Source: a virus. Taken from it: DNA of 23,746 bases. Position numbers and translations under genes: made by a program. The notes below the pieces were generated by a model. It had not been told where the DNA came from. It searched no databases and worked only from the letters and a program-made list of their open reading frames with translations. This document shows positions 12,787 through 19,360 of the stretch, piece after piece (position 1 is the first letter of the stretch; every line of letters starts with the position of its first letter). The stretch lies in the IMG/VR virus record IMGVR_UViG_3300031788_000104, positions 1-23,746 of that record; one strand, 5' to 3'.

Positions 12787-13683
12787 ATGTGCGACTTCCA
12801 TTCAATCTGCGTTCGGGCTGACGGCAAAATTGCCCACCTGAACACCAATTCCCATTCAGAGGCGGTCAAGGATGCCGGCCGGAAGGAGAACACCGACCAT
12901 CTCCCGCGCGTCTTTGTCGAGGCCGAATGGAACGGCGAAGGCGCGTTCCCCAGCGTTGACAAGATCACGCGAGGCGAGCCGAACGCGAAGCAGCGTAAGG
13001 CCATCGAGGGACATTACACAAATCTGGCGAAGCTGATGGCCGACCCGAAGGCTAACGCCGAAAAGATGCTGTTCGGGAACGGCTGCTTCGCCGCGGACAA
13101 TTACGCGGACATAGCTTGCGCTCTCGCTGGCAAGACGCCGTGCGAGGTGCTGTCGCGGTTCGTCAATCGTCTGGCGTACTCGCTTCAGCAGGATGAAAAG
13201 CCGCTCCTCAAACCGCTTGTGGCTGGCCTGCTTTCGGCGTCAACATCGCCCGAGTTGCGCCAGAAACGCCTGTATTTCTTCGCGGACTTCGCGTGCAGGA
13301 CGGTTTTGCCTGCGCTTCTTGACCTGCTGAAAAAGCCCGATCTGGCCGAAACCATACGGTGCCTGCCTTGCGTAACCGACAAAGCAAGTGCCGAGTCCGC
13401 GAGGCAAGCAGTTTTGTCGGTTCGCGGTGTTTTATCCGCCGCCTACGCCGACGCCGCCGCCTACGCCTACGCCGCCGCCTACGCCGACGCCGCCGCCTAC
13501 GCCGACGCCGCCGCCTACGCCGCCTACGCCGCCGACGCCGCCTACGCCGCCTACGCCGCCTACGCCGCCTACGCCGCCGACGCCGCCTACGCCGCCTACG
13601 CCTACGCAGCCGACGCCGACGCCCGAAAGCTATTCATTGAAATGGCAGTCAAGGCGCTCCGGGATGCGCTGGAAATCAAGTGA
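12787..13683 (+). CDS. Protein with a long Ala-Tyr-Asp repeat tract
   Basis: A 298-residue protein. Residues 1-210 look globular, with two visible subregions: an N-terminal part starting MCDFHSICVRADGKIAHLN and a helical middle. Residues about 218-279 consist of AAY and AAD steps (alanine, tyrosine, aspartate only), which would give a helix with tyrosines spaced along it. The last 19 residues return to normal composition (KLFIEMAVKALRDALEIK). Similar Ala-Tyr tracts occur in other phage proteins without a known role. The repeat makes the gene prone to length change. There is no Shine-Dalgarno; CCCAATAATCCC precedes the ATG. Confidence 0.75.
   Translation: MCDFHSICVRADGKIAHLNTNSHSEAVKDAGRKENTDHLPRVFVEAEWNGEGAFPSVDKITRGEPNAKQRKAIEGHYTNLAKLMADPKANAEKMLFGNGCFAADNYADIACALAGKTPCEVLSRFVNRLAYSLQQDEKPLLKPLVAGLLSASTSPELRQKRLYFFADFACRTVLPALLDLLKKPDLAETIRCLPCVTDKASAESARQAVLSVRGVLSAAYADAAAYAYAAAYADAAAYADAAAYAAYAADAAYAAYAAYAAYAADAAYAAYAYAADADARKLFIEMAVKALRDALEIK
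13438..13623 (+). repeat. GCCGCCTAC-type tandem repeat inside a gene
   Basis: Codons GCC, TAC and GAC alternate for 62 codons, mostly as 6- and 9-base units such as GCCGCCTAC and GCCGAC. Nearly every codon ends in C, so the repeat is kept at DNA level as well as at protein level. Other frames are open too because no stop can arise from these units. Confidence 0.85.
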
Positions 13684-13716
13684 CCTGCGCGAAGAGCTTA
13701 ACAGAAACCCAATAAC

Positions 13717-14868
13717 ATGAATGAAACAATTGAACTAGAAGTCGTTGCGCCGATTGACGCGCAACTTGTCGAATACGCCGGTAAAACCGGCTTGGAGCAA
13801 ACGTCCACAACTCCGCTCGTCGCGGCTTTCCGGCCTGTTTTCGTCGAAGCGAAAAAGGCGATTGCTGATTCGGCGGGCGTGGCCGAGTCGGTCAAAGACG
13901 CAACATGCGTCTCGGAAATCCGCAAGGCGCGTGCCTGCCGCTTGGCGATTCGCAAAGTCAGGTTGACGGGCGAAGCCGTCAGGAAGGCGCAGAAAGCAAC
14001 CGCGCTTGCCTACGGGAAGGCCGTTGATGGCTTCTATAACATTCTCGAAGCCGATCTAGCACCCGTCGAAAAGGCGTTGCAGGACGCCGAGGACACCGCC
14101 GAGCGTGCAGAGCAGGCGCGGAAAGACGCAGTAGAGGCCGGCCGTAAGACCGCGCTTGCCCCCTACGTCACGGATGTTGCGCTGTACGCCGTGCGCGATA
14201 TGTCCGATCCGGCGTTCGCGGCTTTGCTGGCCGGCGTGAAACTGGCCCAGGAGCAGGCGGCACAGGCAGCGGCTAAAGCCGAAGCCGACCGCATCGCCAA
14301 AGAGAAGGCCGAAGCAGCGGAGCGCGAGCGCATCCGTGCGGAAAACGAACGCTTGCAGCGCGAGGCACGCGAGAAAGAGGAGGCACTACGCCAAGAGCGA
14401 TTGCGCGAGCAGGCGGCGCGTGAAGTTGAGCGCCTGAAAGCCGAGGCCGTATTGAAGGCCGAGCGCGAAGCGGCAGAAAAGAAGCTGGCCGCAGAGCGGG
14501 CGGAAGCGCAGCGCGTGGCCGCAGAACTCAAGGCAAAGGCCGACGCGGAGGCCAAAGCCGCAAAGGAAAAGGCGGACAAGGAACGCGCAATCATCGAGGC
14601 CAAAGCGAAAGCCGAGCGCGAAGCCAGGCAGAAGGTTGAAGCCGAATTGAAGGCGCAACGGGATGCCGAGGTAGCACGTCAGGCCGCAGAGGAAGCCGCG
14701 GCCCGAAAAGCGGCGAACGCTGGCGATTCGGAAAAGTTGCTCGCCTATGCCAAGACCATACGCGAGGCACTCCCAAGCCTCAAGAACGCAGAGCGCATGA
14801 ACCTGATCGGATCACAGGCCGGGAAGTTCGTCGCATGGATCGAGAAGGAGGCCGCAAATGGCAACTGA
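13717..14868 (+). CDS. Long coiled-coil protein ahead of the recombination genes
   Basis: A 383-residue protein. The N-terminal part (1-140) looks like the helical front of DUF1351-type phage proteins that precede recombinases (IRKARACRLAIRKVRLTGEAVRKAQK). Residues about 175-345 are one unbroken coiled coil rich in alanine, glutamate, lysine and arginine. A short C-terminal domain (about 348-383, LLAYAKTIREALPSL) follows. It overlaps the ERF gene by 11 bases, so a role with single-strand annealing recombination is likely from context. It may be a scaffold or act on DNA ends. The start has no Shine-Dalgarno. Confidence 0.78.
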   Translation: MNETIELEVVAPIDAQLVEYAGKTGLEQTSTTPLVAAFRPVFVEAKKAIADSAGVAESVKDATCVSEIRKARACRLAIRKVRLTGEAVRKAQKATALAYGKAVDGFYNILEADLAPVEKALQDAEDTAERAEQARKDAVEAGRKTALAPYVTDVALYAVRDMSDPAFAALLAGVKLAQEQAAQAAAKAEADRIAKEKAEAAERERIRAENERLQREAREKEEALRQERLREQAAREVERLKAEAVLKAEREAAEKKLAAERAEAQRVAAELKAKADAEAKAAKEKADKERAIIEAKAKAEREARQKVEAELKAQRDAEVARQAAEEAAARKAANAGDSEKLLAYAKTIREALPSLKNAERMNLIGSQAGKFVAWIEKEAANGN

Positions 14869-15604
14869 CCTTGAACTGACCCTGAACGACGAGCGGCGCG
14901 CGGTTGTGCCCGCCCAACCCTCACCCGCCGAACTGATCCGCGCTGTCATCGACAAGGGACTGACCGCCGAGGGCGTCAGCGTGATCGAGCGGCTTGTGGC
15001 GCTCCAGGAGCACATCAACGACAAGGACGCCGAAAAGCAGTTTGCCGTGGCGTTCGCGGCGCTCCAGGGTGCGCTTGGCACGTTCAACGCGACCAAGGAG
15101 GTTCCCGACAAGCACGGCGGGGTAAAATACTCCTACCTGCCCTTCGACGTGATAATGAGCCGTGTGCAGCCGTTGCTCGTGCAGCACGGATTCAGCCTGT
15201 CGTTTTCGACGGACATGCGGGAAAGCCGGATCGTGCAGACCTGCACGCTTACCCACTGCGCAGGCCACCACCGCGACTATCTGGCGTTTGTGCGGGCCGG
15301 TGCCGGTCCATACGGCGCCACCGAGACGCAGGCGGACGGCGCTGCAATGACCTACGCGAAGCGATACGCGCTTTGCAACGCGCTGAACATCGTCGTTGAG
15401 CGCGACACGGACGGCGCCGACGCCCGCAACGAGGGCGAGCCGATCAGCTTCGAGCAACAGGAAACGCTTCGGGAGATGGTCCGCGAGACGCACGCCGACG
15501 AAGCGGCTTTCCTTAAGTTCGCCGGGGCCGCCAGCTACGCCGAGATTGGCGCTAACCGCTACGACTCCCTTTTCGCAGCACTCCAACGGAAGGCCCGTAA
15601 GTGA
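14858..15604 (+). CDS. erf: ERF-family single-strand annealing protein
   Basis: A 248-residue protein of the ERF superfamily, which anneals complementary single strands during phage recombination. The ERF core runs from about residue 40 to 185: LQEHINDKDAEKQFAVAFAALQ, YSYLPFDVIMSRVQPLLVQHGFSL, then GATETQADGAAMTYAKRYALCNALNI, which is the characteristic final block. The C-terminal 60 residues are acidic and probably bind partners. The start overlaps the coiled-coil gene by 11 bases and the stop overlaps the exonuclease GTG. The annealase-exonuclease order parallels lambda Bet/Exo. Confidence 0.9.
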   Translation: MATDLELTLNDERRAVVPAQPSPAELIRAVIDKGLTAEGVSVIERLVALQEHINDKDAEKQFAVAFAALQGALGTFNATKEVPDKHGGVKYSYLPFDVIMSRVQPLLVQHGFSLSFSTDMRESRIVQTCTLTHCAGHHRDYLAFVRAGAGPYGATETQADGAAMTYAKRYALCNALNIVVERDTDGADARNEGEPISFEQQETLREMVRETHADEAAFLKFAGAASYAEIGANRYDSLFAALQRKARK

Positions 15605-16233
15605 AAATCATAGATTGCGAGCAACGGTCAACGGAGTGGTTCCGCGCCAGGTGCGGCGTTGTCACGGCGAGCGAGTTTGACGCGCTGGTGACGCCGAAGT
15701 GGAAGATCAAGGAGGGTCAAGGCCCGGAAACCTACCTTTGCCAGAAGGTCGCGGAGAAGCTGATGGGCTGGTCAAAGGACGAGTTGCAGCCGCTTTCGGC
15801 CTGGGTAGTCGATCAGGGCAAGATCGTTGAGACGATTGCGGTCCCCTGGTATGAGTTCACGTACGACTGCAAGGTGCAGCGGGTGGGCTTCTGCGTGAGC
15901 GATGACGGGCGGCTTGGATGCTCGCCGGATGGCATCCTGCCGAACGGTGAAGGGCTCGAAATTAAATCACCCCAACCCGACAACGCGATCCGCTACCTAC
16001 TGGCCGGCAAGGTGCCGGATGACTACCTGGCGCAGATCCATTTCAGCATGTACGTGACGGGCTTCAAGGCGTGGAACTTCGTCAGCTACTCGCGGCACCT
16101 GCCGGCGCTTGTGCTGCGGGTTGCGCGGGATGAGGCAATCCAGCTTGTGATCGAGCAGGCGTTGGATGCGTTCTACGCCCGCTTTGACGCGGCCCTGGCG
16201 AAGATCCGTGGGATGCAGGAGGGCCAGCCATGA
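15601..16233 (+). CDS. YqaJ / lambda-type exonuclease
   Basis: A 210-residue nuclease of the YqaJ family, expected to resect double-stranded ends for the annealing protein next door. Visible motifs: RSTEWFRARCGVVTASEF near residues 9-26; GKIVE (E77); GCSPDG (D110); LEIKSP (E120, K122); and YLAQIHFSMYVTG (142-154, Q145). These are the PD-(D/E)XK catalytic residues and the Q motif. It starts at a GTG that overlaps the ERF stop. Length is normal for the family. Confidence 0.92.
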   Translation: MKIIDCEQRSTEWFRARCGVVTASEFDALVTPKWKIKEGQGPETYLCQKVAEKLMGWSKDELQPLSAWVVDQGKIVETIAVPWYEFTYDCKVQRVGFCVSDDGRLGCSPDGILPNGEGLEIKSPQPDNAIRYLLAGKVPDDYLAQIHFSMYVTGFKAWNFVSYSRHLPALVLRVARDEAIQLVIEQALDAFYARFDAALAKIRGMQEGQP

Positions 16234-16334
16234 CCCTTCGCCGCCTTTTGTACCTGACGTTTCGCCGGAGCGAGCACCGCCGCAGGTCGGCTGGCGCGCG
16301 CGCAGGATGGAGGGGAAGAACTTATGAGCATTAA
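16230..16334 (+). CDS. Possible arginine-rich microprotein
   Basis: A 34-residue frame starting in an ATGA overlap with the exonuclease stop and ending 11 bases into the next gene. Eleven arginines give it a strong positive charge. The only support is the overlap pattern shared by its neighbours; the next gene has its own good ribosome site, so this frame is not needed to explain the spacing. It may be chance. Confidence 0.3.
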   Translation: MTLRRLLYLTFRRSEHRRRSAGARAGWRGRTYEH

Positions 16335-16797
16335 AACCTGCCCGAACTGCGGTTGCCTCTACGCCACGGAACATGGAGAAATGTTTGGCGGTACTCCGTG
16401 CCGATGTGGTAATCGTGACGGGGTTCCTAATGACATCGCCGCCCTCCGCGCCGAGCTTGCTGCGGCGAAGGCCGAGATCGTGGCGCTGAGGACGCCCATA
16501 GAGAACCTGCGCGAGGCTAGAAGAATGTCGGGCCTTCCCACGGAAGCTCACGATTTGCTTCTCGCCCGCACCTCCGCCTCCTACGCGCACCTAGAGTTGA
16601 TCGACCGCGAGACGCTGCGTAAGGCGGTCGAGGCGCTGACGGCCAACGCGAATCTCTATCCGGACCTTCATCAGCTTCTAACCGGCTGGCATTGCGATGT
16701 AGCATGGAGCGAGTGGGACACACACGTTTTCGACCAGATGATATTGGACCAGCAGAAGGTCGAAGCCGCCCTCGCCGCGCTGAAAGGCCAGCCGTGA
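16324..16797 (+). CDS. Zinc-knuckle and coiled-coil protein of unknown function
   Basis: A 157-residue protein with a strong ribosome site (GGAGGGG eight bases upstream). Residues 6-29 contain CPNCGC and CRCG, a likely zinc knuckle. Residues about 37-66 form a coiled coil (DIAALRAELAAAKAEIVALR). The rest is helical with several tryptophans (GWHCDVAWSEWDTHVF). No family recognised. It ends in a GTGA overlap with the next gene. Confidence 0.75.
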   Translation: MSIKTCPNCGCLYATEHGEMFGGTPCRCGNRDGVPNDIAALRAELAAAKAEIVALRTPIENLREARRMSGLPTEAHDLLLARTSASYAHLELIDRETLRKAVEALTANANLYPDLHQLLTGWHCDVAWSEWDTHVFDQMILDQQKVEAALAALKGQP

Positions 16798-17126
16798 ACG
16801 ACCAAGAGATCAACGTCCTGCTTTACATGGAGCGTGGTTCTCCTGAGTGGAACCGTGAATATCGCAGACAGTTGATAGACTTCCATAACATTGCAGCACC
16901 CATCATCAGGAAAATGTGTGAGATTAAGAGTATGTTCATCTCGATCCGTTTTGTGGTTGATATGGACGGACACCTGATTTCCGACGAGACACACTTGCCA
17001 TTGTGGGCTAAAAACTTATACGAAGCCCACGAGCAGCATCTAAACCTGTTGCGTGCGCGATATCACCCTGACGCGCTCTTGCAGGCCCACGCCGCACCCG
17101 CCGCGAGCGAAAAGGACGCCAAGTAA
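16794..17126 (+). CDS. Unknown protein
   Basis: A 110-residue protein read from a GTG that overlaps the previous stop; the upstream in-frame ATG would lie 102 bases inside the preceding gene. It appears mostly helical, with a charged helix (SPEWNREYRRQLIDFHNIA) and a strand-like FISIRFVVDMDG segment. Base composition is less GC-rich than in neighbours. No domain recognised. Confidence 0.7.
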   Translation: MNDQEINVLLYMERGSPEWNREYRRQLIDFHNIAAPIIRKMCEIKSMFISIRFVVDMDGHLISDETHLPLWAKNLYEAHEQHLNLLRARYHPDALLQAHAAPAASEKDAK

Positions 17127-17136
17127 CATTTTCCCC

Positions 17137-17484
17137 ATGAACATCGAAAATATGACCATAGGCGAGGCTCGCGCCATCGCCGCCTTATTCGCAGGGCAAC
17201 CCGTTGCCGCTGCTTCGTCCACCCATCCGTTTGAAGTCGGCGCAAACTACTTCATCCGAACCGTCACCCACCACCTGACAGGTAAGCTGGTCGAGGTCTG
17301 GCCCACCGAACTCGTCCTCGTTGACGCCGCATGGATTGCCGACGACGGCAAGCTGTGCCAAGCCCTCAAGACGGAGACATTCAACGAGGTGGAACCGTTC
17401 CCCGATGCTCGCCGCGTGATCGTCGGGCGCGGCTCGTTGATCGACGCGCAGAAGATAGATAAACTCCCCCGCTCTGAAAAATGA
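17137..17484 (+). CDS. Conserved phage protein (HPFEVGANYFIRTVT...LPRSEK type)
   Basis: A 115-residue protein. The pattern HPFEVGANYFIRTVTHHLTG, then ELVLVDAAWIADDGK, then FNEVEPFPDARRVIVGRG and the ending LPRSEK, is one I recognise as recurring in phage genomes and in bacterial prophages, without an assigned function. It looks like a small all-beta or alpha/beta domain. From memory, these genes are often followed directly by a gene made of glycine-rich hexamer repeats, and the same pairing is present here. It starts at the ATG after CATTTTCCCC with no Shine-Dalgarno. Confidence 0.8.
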   Translation: MNIENMTIGEARAIAALFAGQPVAAASSTHPFEVGANYFIRTVTHHLTGKLVEVWPTELVLVDAAWIADDGKLCQALKTETFNEVEPFPDARRVIVGRGSLIDAQKIDKLPRSEK

Positions 17485-17760
17485 ATGCAGCAATACAACA
17501 CGCCGGATGGGTTTCTCCTTGGAGCAAGAGCGGGAGCCGGAGCGGGAGCTGGAGCGGGAGCTGGAGCTGGAGCTGGAGCCGGAGCGGGAGCTGGAGCCGG
17601 AGCGGGAGCCGGAGCTGGAGCGGGTGCGGGTGCGGGAGCTGGAGCGGGAGCAAGAGCCGGAGCTGGAGCCGGAGCGGCTAAAAGGACGCCAAATGAAGCC
17701 GAAGGTCAAGGCCCGCGCCGCGCTCAGGCGCTCGCGCCAAACGCCGACGAAGTGACATGA
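17485..17760 (+). CDS. Glycine-alanine repeat protein
   Basis: A 91-residue protein. After MQQYNTPDGFLLG it becomes a run of Gly-Ala pairs with occasional arginine (residues about 12-67), then a basic and polar tail (KRTPNEAEGQGPRRAQAL). I choose this frame because its ATG directly follows the stop of the previous gene and because relatives I recall start with a similar short header and continue as Gly-X repeats. Two other forward frames, from 17481 and 17507, are also open across the repeat and cannot be excluded. A 13-codon frame follows in an ATGA overlap at 17757. No function known. Confidence 0.6.
   Translation: MQQYNTPDGFLLGARAGAGAGAGAGAGAGAGAGAGAGAGAGAGAGAGAGAGAGAGARAGAGAGAAKRTPNEAEGQGPRRAQALAPNADEVT
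17519..17681 (+). repeat. GGAGCN hexamer tandem repeat
   Basis: About 27 copies of a 6-base unit, mainly GGAGCG, GGAGCT and GGAGCC with a few GGTGCG or AGAGC variants. A 6-base unit keeps the frame when copies are gained or lost, so the protein can change length freely. No stop codon can arise in any forward frame. Confidence 0.9.
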
Positions 17761-17811
17761 CCACGCTCCCAAACACCCTGCGACGGCTGACCGACTGATG
17801 ATGATTTTACC

Positions 17812-17952
17812 ATGAAAACCTACCCCCTCTGGTTTAAGCGCCTAGTCTATCGCCTCGCGCGGCACATCCAGCGATGCGACGAGCACCGCAACCGCAGCGA
17901 AGGCTGCAAGAAAGCCTGGATCACGCGCAAGGCGCTGAAAGGAAGTCTATGA
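17812..17952 (+). CDS. Basic microprotein
   Basis: A 46-residue, strongly basic protein (MKTYPLWFKRLVYRLARHIQRC...) with two cysteines (residues 22 and 35) and an amphipathic first helix. It could bind nucleic acid or sit on the membrane surface. Its stop overlaps the ATG of the next membrane protein (ATGA), which supports translation. There is no clear ribosome site; TGATGATGATTTTACC precedes the ATG. Confidence 0.55.
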   Translation: MKTYPLWFKRLVYRLARHIQRCDEHRNRSEGCKKAWITRKALKGSL

Positions 17953-18107
17953 CACTCACGCTCTTAATCGTCTCAAACGCCATTTTCCTCGTCCTCGCCT
18001 ACTGGATCGGCCGCTGGCACCAGAAGGAAATCAGCATCCGGCGGTACGTTGACCTGTACCGGGAGGGGACGCCTGACTACGCCAAGGGTCTAAAAGGCCC
18101 GCGGTAG
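17949..18107 (+). CDS. Small membrane protein with one transmembrane helix
   Basis: A 52-residue protein starting in an ATGA overlap. Residues about 3-20 (LTLLIVSNAIFLVLAYWI) form a membrane helix, followed by a basic, cytoplasmic-looking tail (GRWHQKEISIRRYVDLY). It is the last gene of the long rightward operon, and its stop codon lies inside the terminator hairpin. Function unknown. Confidence 0.68.
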   Translation: MTLTLLIVSNAIFLVLAYWIGRWHQKEISIRRYVDLYREGTPDYAKGLKGPR

Positions 18108-18134
18108 GCGATCCTTGTTATTCTACGGCCTTTT
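18092..18134. terminator. Bidirectional terminator between converging operons
   Basis: AAAAGGCC (18092-18099) pairs with GGCCTTTT (18127-18134), with a further GTAG/CTAC stem inside (18104-18107 and 18123-18126). The A-run on one arm and T-run on the other let it work in both directions. The TAG of the last rightward gene is part of the inner stem. A second short hairpin CCGGC/GCCGG lies at about 18173-18189. Confidence 0.75.
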
Positions 18135-18210
18135 GAGGCGAAATGAGTACCCATGCTTGACCTGGCACACCTTCCGGCCTAAACAGCCGGTAGACGCCCC
18201 GCGGCCAAAG

Positions 18211-18474
18211 TCACTTGCCAGCCGCCTGATTCGCGGTCGTCTTGTTCTCAAGCCACTGGTGAAGATCATGCACCTCCGCCCGAATCCCGATAACCGCGTC
18301 GTGGTCAACCGCAACGATGGCCGTCAGCGAGTCAATCGCCTTGTCGTGCGTCGCCAGCTTCGAGTCGGTCTGCCCCTTGTAGACGCCAACCCACCACAGG
18401 GAAACGAGCACCGCGCCGATTGGGGCGAGGATGCTGATTATGCGGTCTAGGCTCTTGTTGGTGTCGGCGCTCAT
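18211..18474 (-). CDS. Small membrane protein, inner-spanin-like or holin-like
   Basis: An 87-residue protein with a short charged N-terminus, one membrane helix (about residues 13-32, ISILAPIGAVLVSLWWVGVY) and a helical, coiled-coil-prone C-terminal part. This is the layout of inner spanins (Rz type), which span the inner membrane and cross the periplasm to meet an outer-membrane lipoprotein partner, and a lipoprotein is encoded two genes upstream. A holin or XhlA-like protein is the alternative. It is the last gene of the leftward operon, ending before the terminator. Confidence 0.62.
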   Translation of the reverse strand: MSADTNKSLDRIISILAPIGAVLVSLWWVGVYKGQTDSKLATHDKAIDSLTAIVAVDHDAVIGIRAEVHDLHQWLENKTTANQAAGK

Positions 18475-18483
18475 GGTGGACGC

Positions 18484-18819
18484 TCAGTGCTTCACGAAAA
18501 CGCTCGCTATCGCCAGAAGCCCCGACACCGCGGCGACCGTTATGGCCGTCTTGGAGAGGTTCGCGCTCGTGTCGGACTCCTTCGCCTCAAGCGCCGCGTT
18601 GAGCGCCTTCTCCTGCGCCTGGAACCGCTGCTCGTAGCGCCGGTCGTGCTCGGTCATGATGTCCTTCAGGTGCTCCTTGAGGGTGCGGACGGTCCATTCG
18701 TTTTCCGTTTCATTCGAGGGAGGGGGCATCGGGTTCCTTGCTTTGATCTCGTTGGCAAGTGCGGAAATAAACTTGGCGTCCTGCGCTGCCTGGTCGCGGC
18801 ATTGAGGATCGCCCTTCAT
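18484..18819 (-). CDS. Tail-anchored membrane protein of the lysis region
   Basis: A 111-residue protein. Residues 1-88 are soluble, with a charged coiled coil (about 47-82, LKEHLKDIMTEHDRRYEQRF...). Residues about 91-109 (TAITVAAVSGLLAIASVFV) form a single C-terminal membrane helix. A tail anchor like this occurs in several phage proteins beside lysis genes. It could be a holin partner, antiholin or membrane tether. Gaps to both neighbours are 5-9 bases. No family named with confidence. Confidence 0.65.
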   Translation of the reverse strand: MKGDPQCRDQAAQDAKFISALANEIKARNPMPPPSNETENEWTVRTLKEHLKDIMTEHDRRYEQRFQAQEKALNAALEAKESDTSANLSKTAITVAAVSGLLAIASVFVKH

Positions 18820-18824
18820 GGCCC

Positions 18825-19178
18825 TTACTTCAGGTGGATGACGACATTCGGCTCAGGCGGTCCAGAGGGCGCGGCGGTCAGGCTTGTCGGCGCGGGTGCG
18901 GGTCCGGGAGGCGCGTAGCCCGTCGATGAGAACGACATGAGCGGCTGCACGGGGCTTGCGACCGTCACCGTCAGGTCTGTCGCCGTCAGCGTCGTGTCCG
19001 TCTTGACAACGCCATCGGCGGCGATGACCACGCTTCCGTAGTTCGTTCCGACTTGGAAGTTTAGGTTCTTGTACGTGCCGTCGGGGATGTATTTGGCGAT
19101 GGCCCCGGTGGGCGTGAACACGCAGCCGGAAAGGGCGAGCGCGGCTGCGGAGAGGATGAGGGCGATGGTGGTTTTCAT
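18825..19178 (-). CDS. Lipoprotein, possible outer spanin
   Basis: A 117-residue protein with a bacterial lipoprotein signal: MKTTIALILSAAALALSGC, where LSGC is a good lipobox and C19 would be lipid-modified. The mature part is beta-like and ends with a proline-rich stretch (APPGPAPAPTSLTAAPSGPP). Phage outer spanins (Rz1 type) are proline-rich lipoproteins, usually shorter than this, and the neighbours look like lysis genes, so that role is plausible. A superinfection or surface lipoprotein is an alternative. The ATG overlaps the previous stop by four bases. Confidence 0.7.
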   Translation of the reverse strand: MKTTIALILSAAALALSGCVFTPTGAIAKYIPDGTYKNLNFQVGTNYGSVVIAADGVVKTDTTLTATDLTVTVASPVQPLMSFSSTGYAPPGPAPAPTSLTAAPSGPPEPNVVIHLK

Positions 19179-19360
19179 GTGGTTGGCGGCGGGGTCGAGT
19201 CCTTGACCCACTGGTTTCCGATTGTGACGATCATGGCCAGCAGGATTGCCAGCCATGGCGGGATTGAGACGCCGGCAGCCTTGAACTGAGGAACGAAGCC
19301 GAGGGCGAGTGAAAGGAGGCTCAGCGCCTCCGCGATGGAATTGCGTAGTTTTGGGTTCAT
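19175..19360 (-). CDS. Small two-helix membrane protein, holin candidate
   Basis: A 61-residue protein. After a basic start (MNPKLRNS), two hydrophobic segments (about 10-25 and 35-52, IPPWLAILLAMIVTIGNQWV) are separated by a short loop, and a polar proline-threonine tail follows. Size and topology fit class II holins, which permeabilise the inner membrane. It sits between the peptidase gene and the lipoprotein gene with ATGA overlaps on both sides, a typical lysis-cassette position. The assignment rests on topology and context. Confidence 0.62.
   Translation of the reverse strand: MNPKLRNSIAEALSLLSLALGFVPQFKAAGVSIPPWLAILLAMIVTIGNQWVKDSTPPPTT

Noticed and set aside
13359-13720. Extra proline- or arginine-rich frames across the Ala-Tyr tract
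   Set aside because: They are by-products of the C-rich repeat; only the frame starting at 12787 has a globular domain and a normal C-terminus.
17185-17772. Long minus-strand frame rich in serine and arginine
   Set aside because: It exists because the GGAGCN repeat cannot form stops on this strand either, and it lies opposite two better-supported genes.
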